Position numbers and translations under genes: made by a program
From: Chloroflexota bacterium
GTDB taxonomy: Bacteria; Chloroflexota; Ktedonobacteria; Ktedonobacterales; Ktedonobacteraceae
DNA length: 21,500 nucleotides
Direction: 5' to 3'
Assembly (NCBI GenBank): GCA_005881495.1
Contig: VBHI01000068.1
Span: 1-21,500, forward strand
Notes under the pieces: model-generated
The model's database searches: none
The model's input: the letters and a program-made list of their open reading frames with translations, nothing else
Told to the model about the DNA's origin: nothing
In this document: positions 14,460 through 21,500 of the stretch, piece after piece
Position numbering within the stretch: position 1 is the first letter of the stretch
Layout of the letters: every line of letters starts with the position of its first letter

Positions 14460-15380
14460 ATGACGAATGAACAGCAAGAACGCCTGCTGGCTATGGTGAA
14501 AAATTATCGTCCCATTGAGGAACTTATCCCGGCATATTGGAGCGAGGGTGACGTCTTCGCCAACGGCATACGCCACCACTACTATCGCACCGGAGGCGAG
14601 AAGCCCGCATTGCTTCTCCTGCATGGCTTCAATGAGTACGGGCCGACCTGGCTGCGCACAACCCGTGAACTCGAACGGGACTACGACGTCATCATGGTTG
14701 ATGCTCGAGGACATGGTCGTTCAGACGGCATCGCCAGCGGATTTTCAAGTACACTTCTCGTAGAAGACGCCGCAGGTATTATCCGATCCCTCAAACTGGA
14801 TCGTCCTCGCATCATCGGCCTATCGCAGGGTGGCTCAACGGTCCTGCGCCTCGCAGCAACGTACCCGGAGCTTGTGCGCTCCTTCATCTTCGAGGGTTGG
14901 GGCGAAGAATCTCAATCCGGAGATTTCGCGAACTCGGAGGGCTACATTGCCTGGTTCAACACCTGGCTTGCCTGGCTTGAACAACTGAGGACGATGAGCC
15001 ACGAGGAGCGCATGACCTTTGCGCTGCCACAACTCGTGCCGACAATGGGAGGGTCACTCTGGCCCGAAGACGAGTACGTGCCGGTGGTCGAGGCCTACGC
15101 ACTGTTCGATCTCGATCTGGCAAGGTACAGCATAAAGCTCTGGAACAGCGCGGACAAGGACAACCCGGCTGAACTTTTGCAGCAGGTGACCTGTCCTGCT
15201 CTGATCATGAAACATGCCTGGTCCTTTCCTGCACCGGGTACAGAGCCAGTGGTTCGCGAAGTAGCATCTCCGCGGCCAAATATCAGGATGGTGTACTTTG
15301 AGAATACCGGCCACTTGATTCGCCGCGTGGCCTTCGAACAATACATGACTCTGGTGCGGGAATTTCTCAGAGTGCATTGA
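14460..15380 (+). CDS. Alpha/beta-hydrolase fold protein
   Basis: This is a 306-aa protein. 'PALLLLHGFNEYGPTW' holds the oxyanion strand-loop (HG), 'VIMVDARGHGRSDG' follows, and the nucleophile elbow 'IIGLSQGGS' places Ser122. His285 ('FENTGHLIRR') is the likely catalytic His. A helical lid lies between about 145 and 240. At the usual acid site after strand 7 it reads 'PALIMKHAWSF', with no Asp; the acid may instead come from Glu145 after strand 6. Substrate is unknown; esterase, epoxide hydrolase-like and C-C hydrolase activities are all possible. The ATG at 14460 follows AAAGGA with an 8-nt spacer; an earlier ATG at 14385 lies upstream of the P2 -10 box and lacks a ribosome site. It is monocistronic under the operator region upstream. 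Confidence 0.85.
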   Translation: MTNEQQERLLAMVKNYRPIEELIPAYWSEGDVFANGIRHHYYRTGGEKPALLLLHGFNEYGPTWLRTTRELERDYDVIMVDARGHGRSDGIASGFSSTLLVEDAAGIIRSLKLDRPRIIGLSQGGSTVLRLAATYPELVRSFIFEGWGEESQSGDFANSEGYIAWFNTWLAWLEQLRTMSHEERMTFALPQLVPTMGGSLWPEDEYVPVVEAYALFDLDLARYSIKLWNSADKDNPAELLQQVTCPALIMKHAWSFPAPGTEPVVREVASPRPNIRMVYFENTGHLIRRVAFEQYMTLVREFLRVH

Positions 15381-15398
15381 GAAACAGGAGTATTGAGA

Positions 15399-15416
15399 TC
15401 AGTCCGCTTAGCTTTT
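15399..15416 (+). repeat. Solo end of the MITE-like element
   Basis: TCAGTCCGCTTAGCTTTT matches the right end of the element at 7983-8109 (TCAGTCCGCTTAG identical; the following bases resemble the complement of its left end, AAAAGCTAA). It lies 18 bp after the hydrolase stop codon. Confidence 0.5.
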
Positions 15417-15482
15417 AACGAGTAGAGGAGAACCAGAAACACCTTGCTTGAGACAAGGCACAGTCTCCATTGCCACTCCTGC

Positions 15483-16343
15483 CTAGATCCGTCCGATTGC
15501 CTGCAACCGTTCAATGGCGACTGCGACCCCATCGTGATCGTTAGAGGCTGTCACCCAATCGGCAGCGGCTTGCACCTTCGTGGAAGCATTGCCCATGGCA
15601 ATACCGAAGGAGACCAGGCGCAACATGGCGATGTCATTCTCTCCATCGCCAATCGCCACCATTTCTGCTGGCGTGATTCCGAGGTGCTGCCCCAACCGCA
15701 GCAGGGCCGCCGCTTTATCGACGCTCTGAGAGGTGATCTCCAGATAGTTGGCGAGTGAGAATTGCCCCTGGCAGTCCGAGGGCAGCGTACGTGCAAGCCA
15801 AGAGAGTTCGGACATGAGGGCAGCTTCTCCGGCAATGGCGAGCAGCTTATGGGGCGCCTCGGTGCAGTGAGCGAGACCGGGCTTGACAATGGGAGGAACG
15901 CCGGTGAGCGTACTCTCTCGTTCCAGGGCTGCGTCCCACTGCGCAATGTACCAGGAGTCGCCACGATACCACCCGATACTGAGTCCTCGGGCTCGTGCCT
16001 GGTTCAGGATGCTCTGTGCTGAGGAGAGGCTCATGCGCTGTTCCGTCACCACCTCGCTTGCCAGCTGGGGATCAGGGCTGATCCGGCAGGTGAGCGCTCC
16101 CGTATAGCAAATGGCCAGACCCATGATCCCCAATGCTCCCATAATCGCTTGAAGCGCACGCGGGTTCCGAGCTGAGGCAAGCACTACCTGCACCCCTTGA
16201 GCGCTCACCTGCTGGACTGCCGAACAGGTTGCCTTCGTGAGTTGATAGTCCGTCGTCAACAAGGTTCCGTCAACGTCAATGACGAGCAAACGCGCTTTGG
16301 GATATCTCACATCGGCGATGAAGTCTGGGGGAAGCTCACTCAT
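15483..16343 (-). CDS. Cof-type HAD-superfamily phosphatase
   Basis: This is a 286-aa protein of the HAD IIB (Cof/YidA) class. Motif I is 'VIDVDGTLLT' (D23 nucleophile, D25 acid/base), motif II is 'LASARN' (S57), motif III is the Lys in 'SVDKAAAL' (K210) and motif IV is 'AIGDGENDIAML' (D233 and D237 bind Mg2+). The cap domain lies between motifs II and III. Such enzymes remove phosphate from sugar phosphates, flavin or pyridoxal phosphate in the cytoplasm; substrate is not predictable. The ATG follows AGGAGATGAGCC. It converges with the alpha/beta hydrolase gene. It looks intact and is a typical housekeeping-type accessory gene. Confidence 0.9.
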   Translation of the reverse strand: MSELPPDFIADVRYPKARLLVIDVDGTLLTTDYQLTKATCSAVQQVSAQGVQVVLASARNPRALQAIMGALGIMGLAICYTGALTCRISPDPQLASEVVTEQRMSLSSAQSILNQARARGLSIGWYRGDSWYIAQWDAALERESTLTGVPPIVKPGLAHCTEAPHKLLAIAGEAALMSELSWLARTLPSDCQGQFSLANYLEITSQSVDKAAALLRLGQHLGITPAEMVAIGDGENDIAMLRLVSFGIAMGNASTKVQAAADWVTASNDHDGVAVAIERLQAIGRI

Positions 16344-16410
16344 GGCTCATCTCCTATCAAGTCGAGCACGTCATGCATCGCTCCTCTGCCTCCTGGTCAT
16401 TTCATGCTCG

Positions 16411-16440
16411 TTGCATATTTGGCGTGCCTGACAGTATAAT
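16411..16440 (+). promoter_or_regulatory. Promoter candidate TTGCAT-N18-TATAAT
   Basis: TTGCAT (16411-16416) and a perfect TATAAT (16435-16440) are 18 bp apart. It is 226 bp before the next plus gene, so either that gene has a long leader or a small transcript starts here. Confidence 0.4.
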
Positions 16441-16584
16441 GGGTTGCCCAAAGCTGTTGCACGCTCCCTTCTATCATAACACGTCCCGTTCCTGTTCGTA
16501 GCAACACAGGGATGAAGAATTTCTCCGACAAGTTGCGTACCAGCTCACTCACCACTCGCTTTTGAACGATCTCTGTCACGGTTG

Positions 16585-16593
16585 TGTTATACT
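16585..16593 (+). promoter_or_regulatory. Extended -10 promoter candidate
   Basis: TG-T-TATACT has the extended -10 form (TGn before the hexamer), which can work without a good -35. It is 73 bp before the ATG of the MalT-like gene. Confidence 0.4.
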
Positions 16594-16666
16594 GTTGTGT
16601 AACCGAGGTGGCGTTCGGTAACCGGATGTATTGGAGAGGCTGTTGGACAGCAGAGAGGAGTCAGCC

Positions 16667-17458
16667 ATGACTCCCACCGTCCAGGGTGAAACCCTGGTGT
16701 ATCTCCAGGATGAGCAGGAGCTGACGGTGGGCACCCCTGCCTGGTTTGCCTGGTTGGAAACGGCCTCTACGTTCTCCTTTGTCAGTGAGGAGGGCCTCTT
16801 CACCGCTCGACATGAGCGATCAAGCCAGCATCGCGGAGGTCGGTACTGGAAAGCTTACCGCAAACAGCACGGCAAGCTCTCCTCTCGCTACCTGGGCAAG
16901 TCTGAGACACTCTCGCTTGAGCGCTTACGGGCCGTGGCTATAGCCCTGGCCGCTGCTCCCGTCGGAACCGCCCATGCCGGCGATGCCGATCCTCCTGTCT
17001 CGTCCGCTCTACCGGCAGATGATCTGCCCAACCCGCTGCTGGTCACCAAGCTCCACCGGCCTCGTCCGCGCAACCGCCTGGTTTCCCGCTCCCACCTCGT
17101 CGAGCGGCTTCAGCAGGGCATGGAGTGTGCGCTTACACTCGTCTCAGCCCCTGCCGGGTTCGGCAAAACGACCCTGCTGGCTCAATGGCTGGCCGAGAGG
17201 AGTATACCTGTAGCACCGGTCGCCTGGCTCTCGCTCGAACCGGAGGATAACGACCCCGTCCGCTTCCTCACCTACCTGCTTGCCGCCTTGCAAACGCACT
17301 ACCCACATCTCGACATGCACATCCTGGCACTGCTCGAAGCGCCACAATCCGCACCCCTGGAGAGGGGTCTATCCCCTGGCCGCGGTGACCATCAACTATC
17401 TGCTGCTCTTCACCCCCTTCCATACTATCGGCTCGCCGGCCTATACCCAGTATGGTGA
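16667..17458 (+). pseudogene. MalT/LuxR-type ATPase transcriptional regulator, 5' fragment
   Basis: The ATG at 16667 (GAGAGGAG before it) opens a protein. Its first ~95 residues ('WFAWLETASTFSFVSEEGLF', 'RGGRYWKAYRKQHGKL', 'SRYLGKSETLSLERL') match a module I associate with the LuxR-type regulators of Ktedonobacteria. The MalT-like NTPase follows: 'LLVTKLHRPRPR', Walker A 'SAPAGFGKTTLL' (about residues 160-171) and 'AWLSLEPEDNDPVRFLTYLL'. Homology stops at 'LLEAPQSAPLE' (about 17362). The remaining frame to 17458 is an out-of-frame reading of the next gene. About two-thirds of a normal regulator (rest of the ATPase, TPR-like arm and LuxR DNA-binding domain) is gone, so it cannot act as a transcription factor. 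Confidence 0.85.
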
Positions 17459-18563
17459 CCTGCCGCTGATGCAGCTCATCTCCCTGACCGGGATCTGGGG
17501 CCTGACCTTCCTGATCTCCTGGTTAGCGCCGGTCGTCAACGAAGTCTGGGAGCACGGCACCTCGCGGCGCGTCTTGCGCTACAGCCTGCTGCCCTTCACC
17601 CTCGTTCTGATAGGCGTGCTGTTCTATGGCAGCGCCCGGCTCACCTTGACGCCCAACGCTCCGGTGGTGCGCGTGGCGGGCCTGACCCCCGACCGCACGC
17701 TCTGGAGTTACCTACCGGTCGCCGACATCGCGCGCAGCAGCGACGCAGATCGCTCGGCGCTGCGACCCAAGATGATGCAGATTGTGGATGATCTCTTGAC
17801 CCGCAGCCGGCAGGAAGCCCGGGCTGGGGCGAAGATCATTGTCTGGTCCGAGACAGGAGCCTTTATCCTGAAGGAAGACGAGTCGGCCGTGCTGGCTCAG
17901 GCGCGTACCCTGGCGCGCGACGAGAGCGTCTATCTCCAACTGGGCCTCATGGTGATCCGCCACACCGATACGTTCCCCTTCGGTGAGAACCGGGCTATCA
18001 TGATCGACCCCTCGGGCAACGTGGTGTGGGACTATTACAAGGCGTATCCCTATCCTGCCGGCGACGCGCTGGAGATCGCGCCCGGACCGGCCATTCTCCC
18101 GTTCACAGAGACGCCCTACGGACGACTGGCGGGTGTGATCTGCTACGATCTGGACTGGGTACCTTACCCGCGCCAGGCTGGGCTGGCGCAGGTGGGGCTG
18201 GTCCTGGCGCCGGCCGATGATTGGCTGGCGTTCGAGAACGACCATGCGCATGAAGCGGTCTACCGAGCTGTAGAGAACGGCTTTTCGATGGTGCGCCCCA
18301 CGGGCAAGGGTCTCTCGCTGGCGGTGGATCCACTGGGGCGCGAGCTGGCGCAGGGGGAGTATTACACCACCGATCGCCTGACCATTGTAGCCGAGATCCC
18401 GGTACAGGCTCTGCCCACGCTATACAGCCGGATCGGCGACCTGTTCGCCTGGCTCAGTCTGGCGGGGTTGGTCGTGCTCATCGGTTTCGCGATCGCACGA
18501 AGACCGAAAGCAAGTGAGGCAGGGGCAGCAGAACCGAGTGGAGCACCACCACACGTTTCCTAA
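17364..18563 (+). pseudogene. Lnt/nitrilase-like carbon-nitrogen hydrolase, N-terminally truncated
   Basis: Recognisable sequence starts at 'VYPLAAVTINYLLLFTP' (17367), resembling the membrane part of apolipoprotein N-acyltransferase-like proteins. It continues with 'SLTGIWGLTFLISW', one more span near 17600, then a nitrilase domain. The triad residues are Glu in 'VVWSETGAF'-type context (IIVWSETGAF, codon 17850), Lys in 'YYKAYPYPAG' (18039) and Cys in 'GVICYDLDW' (18141). A last span precedes the C-terminus. The first membrane helices and the start codon are missing because the gene is joined out of frame to the MalT-like fragment. The nearest in-frame ATG, 17469, has no clear ribosome site. 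The catalytic domain is whole, so loss looks recent. Lnt acylates lipoproteins; this group may be a distant relative with another substrate. Confidence 0.8.
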
Positions 18564-18607
18564 CCAGGCGCCTGGACCTGCTCACCAGCTTGCGCAGCCG
18601 TCGCATA

Positions 18608-18643
18608 GTAGGGGCGACCCTTGGGTCGCCCGATGACGGTGCC
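18608..18643 (+). repeat. Dispersed 'GTAGGGGC' hairpin repeat
   Basis: Stem GGGCGACCC-TT-GGGTCGCCC (18612-18631) is perfect, after GTAGGGGC and before GATGACGGTGCC. It is 36 nt long and repeated in the same direction at 18679-18714 with two differences. Confidence 0.7.
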
Positions 18644-18653
18644 TTGCCACGAT

Positions 18654-18669
18654 GCATGCCCGGGCATGC
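18654..18669. repeat. 16-bp perfect palindrome
   Basis: GCATGCCCGGGCATGC lies between the two direct hairpin repeats. It may be part of a larger composite repeat. Confidence 0.5.
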
Positions 18670-18678
18670 GAAGCGGTA

Positions 18679-18714
18679 GTAGGGGCGACCCTTGGGTCGC
18701 CCGGTGACAGTGCC
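18679..18714 (+). repeat. Dispersed 'GTAGGGGC' hairpin repeat, second copy
   Basis: Same 9-bp stem and 2-nt loop as the copy at 18608, followed by GGTGACAGTGCC. The two copies start 71 bp apart. With no T-run they are poor terminators, but their hairpins could still slow transcription between the Lnt-like gene and the amidase. Confidence 0.7.
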
Positions 18715-18755
18715 ATCGCAATGGCAGGACTCACACATCAACAAGGAGAAGGAGC

Positions 18756-20352
18756 ATGACAAAAGCAATCGAGCGATCAATAGTAACAGACCCCGATCTG
18801 ACGACGCTCACCGCCAGCGAACTGGCAGAGCGGATACGCGCGGGCGACCTCTCCTCCCAGGAAGTCGTCGAGGCCCATATCCGGCGCATCGATGCGGTCA
18901 ATCCACGGCTCAATGCGGTGGTGGTTCCGCTGTTCGATCAGGCGCGCGCCCAGGCTAAAGCTGCCGATGCAGCCCGTGCCCAGGGCCAGCCGCTGGGGCC
19001 GTTGCATGGGGTGCCGGTGACCATCAAAGAGCAGTACCTGGTCAAAGGCACGCCTTTCGACCTGGGGCCTGCTCAACCAGGCCACCCATCGCGCCCAACA
19101 CGATGGCCCGCTGGTCAAACGCTGGCGCGCCGCCGGAGCGATTATTCTCGGCAAGACCAATATCGCCCAATTGCTCCGGTATTACGAAGCCGATAATCCC
19201 GTCTATGGGCGCAGCTACAATCCCTGGAACCTGGACCGCACGCCCGGTGGCAGCAGCGGCGGGGAGGCAGCCATCATTGCCGCCGGTGGCTCGCCCCTGG
19301 GGCTGGGCGGCGATTTTGGCGGCAGCCTGCGCGTCCCCGCGCATTTTTGTGGCCTCACCACCCTCAAACCGACGACAGCTTTATTGTCGAACCTGGATAA
19401 TCCAGCGCATCTGGCCGTCACCGGCCAGGAGGCCATTGTGCCCCAGCTGGGGGCCATGGCGCGCAGCGTGGCCGATGTGGCGTTGGGGCTGCGCCTCCTT
19501 GCGGCGCCAGGCCAGGAGGTCTTTGACCCGACCATTCCACCGGTGCAGTGGCGCGATCCGGCACAGGTCACCCTCGGCTCGCTCCGCGTTGCGATGTATA
19601 CCGATGATGGCCTTTTCCCTGCTGCTCCGGCCATCCGTCGTGCGACGCACGAAGCGGCGGCAGCGTTGCGTGCGCAGGGGGTGGTCGTCGAGCAATGGTC
19701 GCCGCCCGATGTCTCTGAGGGCATGGCCCTCCTTGTTGGGCTGATGGGTGCTGACGGGTTCGCCTCGCTCAAGCGCTTATTGGGTCATGACAAACCGGCA
19801 AAACAGCTCGCTGGCCTTTTACAGCTCGCCAGCCTGCCAGGCTTCGTGCGACCCACCATGCGGGCTACCCTGCATCTGCTGGGCCAGCATCGCCTGGCCA
19901 ACACGATGCGCGATCTGAACACGCTGACCGCCGATCAGCTCTGGCAGCTGGTGGCGCAGCGCACCCACTATCGCGCGCGTTTCCTGGCGGCACTGGATGC
20001 AGGTCGCTATGACGCGATCATCTGCCCGCCCTATCCCCTGCCCGCGCTGACGCATGGTGCTAGCTCTTCCCTGGGGCTGTTCAGCTATACGGCGCTCTAT
20101 AACCTGCTGGGCATGCCTGCTGGAGTGGTACCAGCGACCCGGGTGCGTCCCGGAGAAGAAAGTGACCGCCCGCAGAGCAAGGATGGGGTCGAGAAGGCGG
20201 CGAAGCAGGTGGAGATGAACAGCGCCGGGCTTCCCGTTGGCGTACAGGTGGTGGCCCGTCATTGGCGTGAAGATGTGGCGCTGGCGCTGATGTCTGCCCT
20301 CGAAGACCACTTCCGGCAACAACCGGATTACCCAACACGGCCAGAGATCTAA
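18756..20352 (+). pseudogene. Amidase signature-family protein, single frameshift
   Basis: Two frames together encode a complete amidase of 531 aa if one base is removed from GGGG at 19064-19067; this restores 'TPFDLGLLNQATHRAQHDGP'. The start is ATG 18756 after AAGGAGAAGGAG. The Ser-cisSer-Lys triad is complete in the joined product: K91 ('VTIKEQ'), S166 ('GGSSGGE') and S190 ('GDFGGSLRVPA'). Spacings of 75 and 24 residues equal those of fatty-acid amide hydrolase. The tail 'GLPVGVQVVARHWRED' is the usual family end. Members hydrolyse amides to acid plus ammonia or amine. As read, translation stops at 19196 after 146 codons, so no active enzyme is made unless the indel is a sequencing error or is bypassed. 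Restarting at a TTG at 19171 would lack Lys91. Confidence 0.85.
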
Positions 20353-20367
20353 GGCCAGGAATGACGA

Positions 20368-20412
20368 GAAACGCTTTGTGAAACGTTCCTGAAACGCTGC
20401 TTTCGCTACACT
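20368..20412 (+). promoter_or_regulatory. Promoter with three phased GAAACG repeats
   Basis: GAAACG occurs at 20368, 20380 and 20391, in phase with the helix (steps of 12 and 11 bp). A -10-like TACACT (20407-20412) follows, with no separate -35. The last repeat sits where an activator would contact RNA polymerase. The ATG of the CPBP gene is 49 bp downstream. Confidence 0.5.
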
Positions 20413-20460
20413 CATACCAGATGAAGTGCAGGCGAAGCTGATTAAGAAAGGAAACACACC

Positions 20461-21401
20461 ATGTCCACCATCACAACGACGCTGCAGCCGCCGCCTGCAA
20501 CCTCCTCGCCGCTCAGGTGTCTCATCAAACGCCACCCGCTGCTGATCTTCTTTGTCCTGGCCTATGGACTCACCTGGCTCTTCGAGATCCCGGACGCCCT
20601 TGGCTCCTGGGGCCTGCTCCCGTTCCGCATCCCCTTAATTGCAGGGCTTGTGATGGGATACTGCCCCACCTTTGCAGCGCTCATCGTCACAGGAGCGACG
20701 AGTGAGAAGGCGGGGATCCGCACGTTGCTGCGCCGGCTCCTGGTGTGGCGGGTGGGCATTCAATGGTACGCGGTGGTGATCTTCGGCATTGTCGTCCTGA
20801 TCTTCATCGCGCTCACTTTGTATGCCTTCTTCGGTGGCATACCGCTGGTATGGCCCCGCTCCCATTTGGGCCGATCCTCAGCGTGTTGCTCCTCTTTGTA
20901 GTGAATATGCTGATCAATGGAGAGGAACTCGGCTGGCGAGGTTATGCCCTGCCACGACTCCAGGGGAAGTATAGCGTGCTGACAGCAAGCCTGATTCTGG
21001 GCGTCATCTGGTCCCTGTTCCATCTGCCCATCTTCTTTACGCATGGCGGTGGCGTGGGCGGTAATCTGGCCAGTGAGCCCCTGCTCGGCTTCCTGATGCG
21101 AACTGTCGCTGACGCGGTCCTCGTTACATGGGTCTTCAACAACACGCGGGGGAGTGTGCTGCTGGCCATCCTTTTTCATGCCGCAGTCAATACCTGGACC
21201 CAGGTCTTGCCAGGAATTGATACTGCGCATTACCCCGCTGGCCTACTCTACTGGTTATTCATTGGACTGATCTGCCTGGCTGCCGTGATCGTGGTACTCG
21301 TGTTCGGGCCAGCTCGCCTGTCCCTCAAGCCGGTCTCGGAGATGGCGTACGTCACCGACCCGGTGCGAACTGATGGCACAAACCTGCACGGACCTGAATA
21401 A
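20461..21401 (+). pseudogene. CPBP-family intramembrane metalloprotease, single frameshift
   Basis: Two frames form one 313-aa CPBP (CAAX protease / bacteriocin-processing) protein if one C is added to CCCC at 20854-20857, giving 'GGIPLVWPPLPFGPILSVLL'. The ATG at 20461 follows AAAGGAAAC. There are multiple spans; the active-site motifs lie in the second part: 'EELGWRGY' (E155, E156, R160 of the joined product), 'WSLFHLP' (H188) and 'LFHAAVNT' (H240, N244). Family members cleave peptide bonds inside membranes and include immunity proteins of bacteriocin systems. As read, the protein ends at about residue 146, before all catalytic residues. It is followed after 29 bp by an oxidoreductase gene, probably in the same transcript. 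Confidence 0.85.
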
Positions 21402-21430
21402 TTGTGCCACTGAAGAGAAAGGAAACAACT

Positions 21431-21500
21431 ATGGATACGAGACAGAACGCGGTGCCTGCGCTGCAGACCCACTGCTGCATCGCCGGCTGTGGACCGGCAG
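21431..21500 (+). CDS. FAD-dependent oxidoreductase, N-terminus (continues past window)
   Basis: ATG 21431, with AAAGGAAAC 5-6 nt before it, opens a frame to the window end. The 23 visible residues include 'CCIAGCGPA', the start of a Rossmann GxGxxG dinucleotide-binding loop after a hydrophobic strand. Position and pattern fit PHBH-type FAD monooxygenases ('CCIVGGGPAG' in many). The middle Gly is Cys here, which the pattern GxGxxG allows. It lies 29 bp after the CPBP gene. Everything beyond the FAD loop is outside the window. Confidence 0.6.
   Translation, partial: MDTRQNAVPALQTHCCIAGCGPA

Larger units (their letters stand above)
16344..16666. other. Intergenic region upstream of the MalT-like fragment
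   Basis: No credible gene was seen. Two plus-strand promoter candidates occur (16411-16440 and 16585-16593). The minus-strand promoter of the HAD gene must lie here but is not obvious. Confidence 0.45.

Noticed and set aside
16397..16579. Small minus-strand gene of 60 codons
   Set aside because: No ribosome site, no family, and it overlaps a plus-strand promoter candidate.
19215..20535. Minus-strand frames of 185 and 238 codons
   Set aside because: Antisense to the amidase, whose catalytic triad and spacing are clear.

Overview
The window looks like accessory chromosome from a soil-type Chloroflexota, most probably the Ktedonobacteria. This is inferred from gene style only: a MalT-like regulator with the N-terminal module I associate with that group, many decayed IS elements, dispersed 'GTAGGGGC' hairpin repeats, moderately high GC and clean AGGAGG-type ribosome sites. 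No rRNA, tRNA or CRISPR was seen.

Layout. (1) 1-2567: an intact GH30 glycosidase gene (minus) lies between two converging IS110-type transposase remnants. (2) 2561-6373: a TetR regulator with a 42-bp palindrome over its promoter is translationally coupled to a decarboxylase-type amidohydrolase. A cupin gene follows, then a class I/II aminotransferase. This reads as a small, self-regulated metabolic operon, probably for an aromatic or carboxylated substrate. (3) 6374-9422: two orphan membrane proteins (a DUF998-like one on minus, an unknown one on plus) and a 127-bp MITE-like inverted repeat. (4) 9423-10237: remnants of two unrelated transposases (IS630 and IS701-like) joined head to tail. (5) 10359-12734: a coiled-coil Mrr-type PD-(D/E)xK nuclease followed by a four-helix membrane protein with a Pro/Gln-rich tail. 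(6) 12735-13513: a repeat-rich gene-free stretch. (7) 13514-16343: a small membrane protein, an alpha/beta hydrolase behind an elaborate operator/promoter region, and a Cof-type HAD phosphatase. (8) 16667-18563: the 5' part of a MalT/LuxR-type ATPase regulator fused out of frame to the 3' part of an Lnt/nitrilase-like gene. (9) 18756-21500: an amidase and a CPBP intramembrane protease, each broken by one apparent homopolymer indel, then the start of an FAD-dependent oxidoreductase.

The genes do not form one pathway. The clearest functional unit is the TetR-amidohydrolase-cupin operon, and the Mrr-like nuclease is the clearest candidate for a defence function. Much of the rest records genome erosion: four transposase remnants, one deletion fusion, two frameshifted genes and at least four families of short repeats. 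No wholly new system can be proven from sequence alone. The best leads are the multi-site operator upstream of the alpha/beta hydrolase, the TetR palindrome, the dispersed hairpin family and the nuclease/membrane-protein pair.
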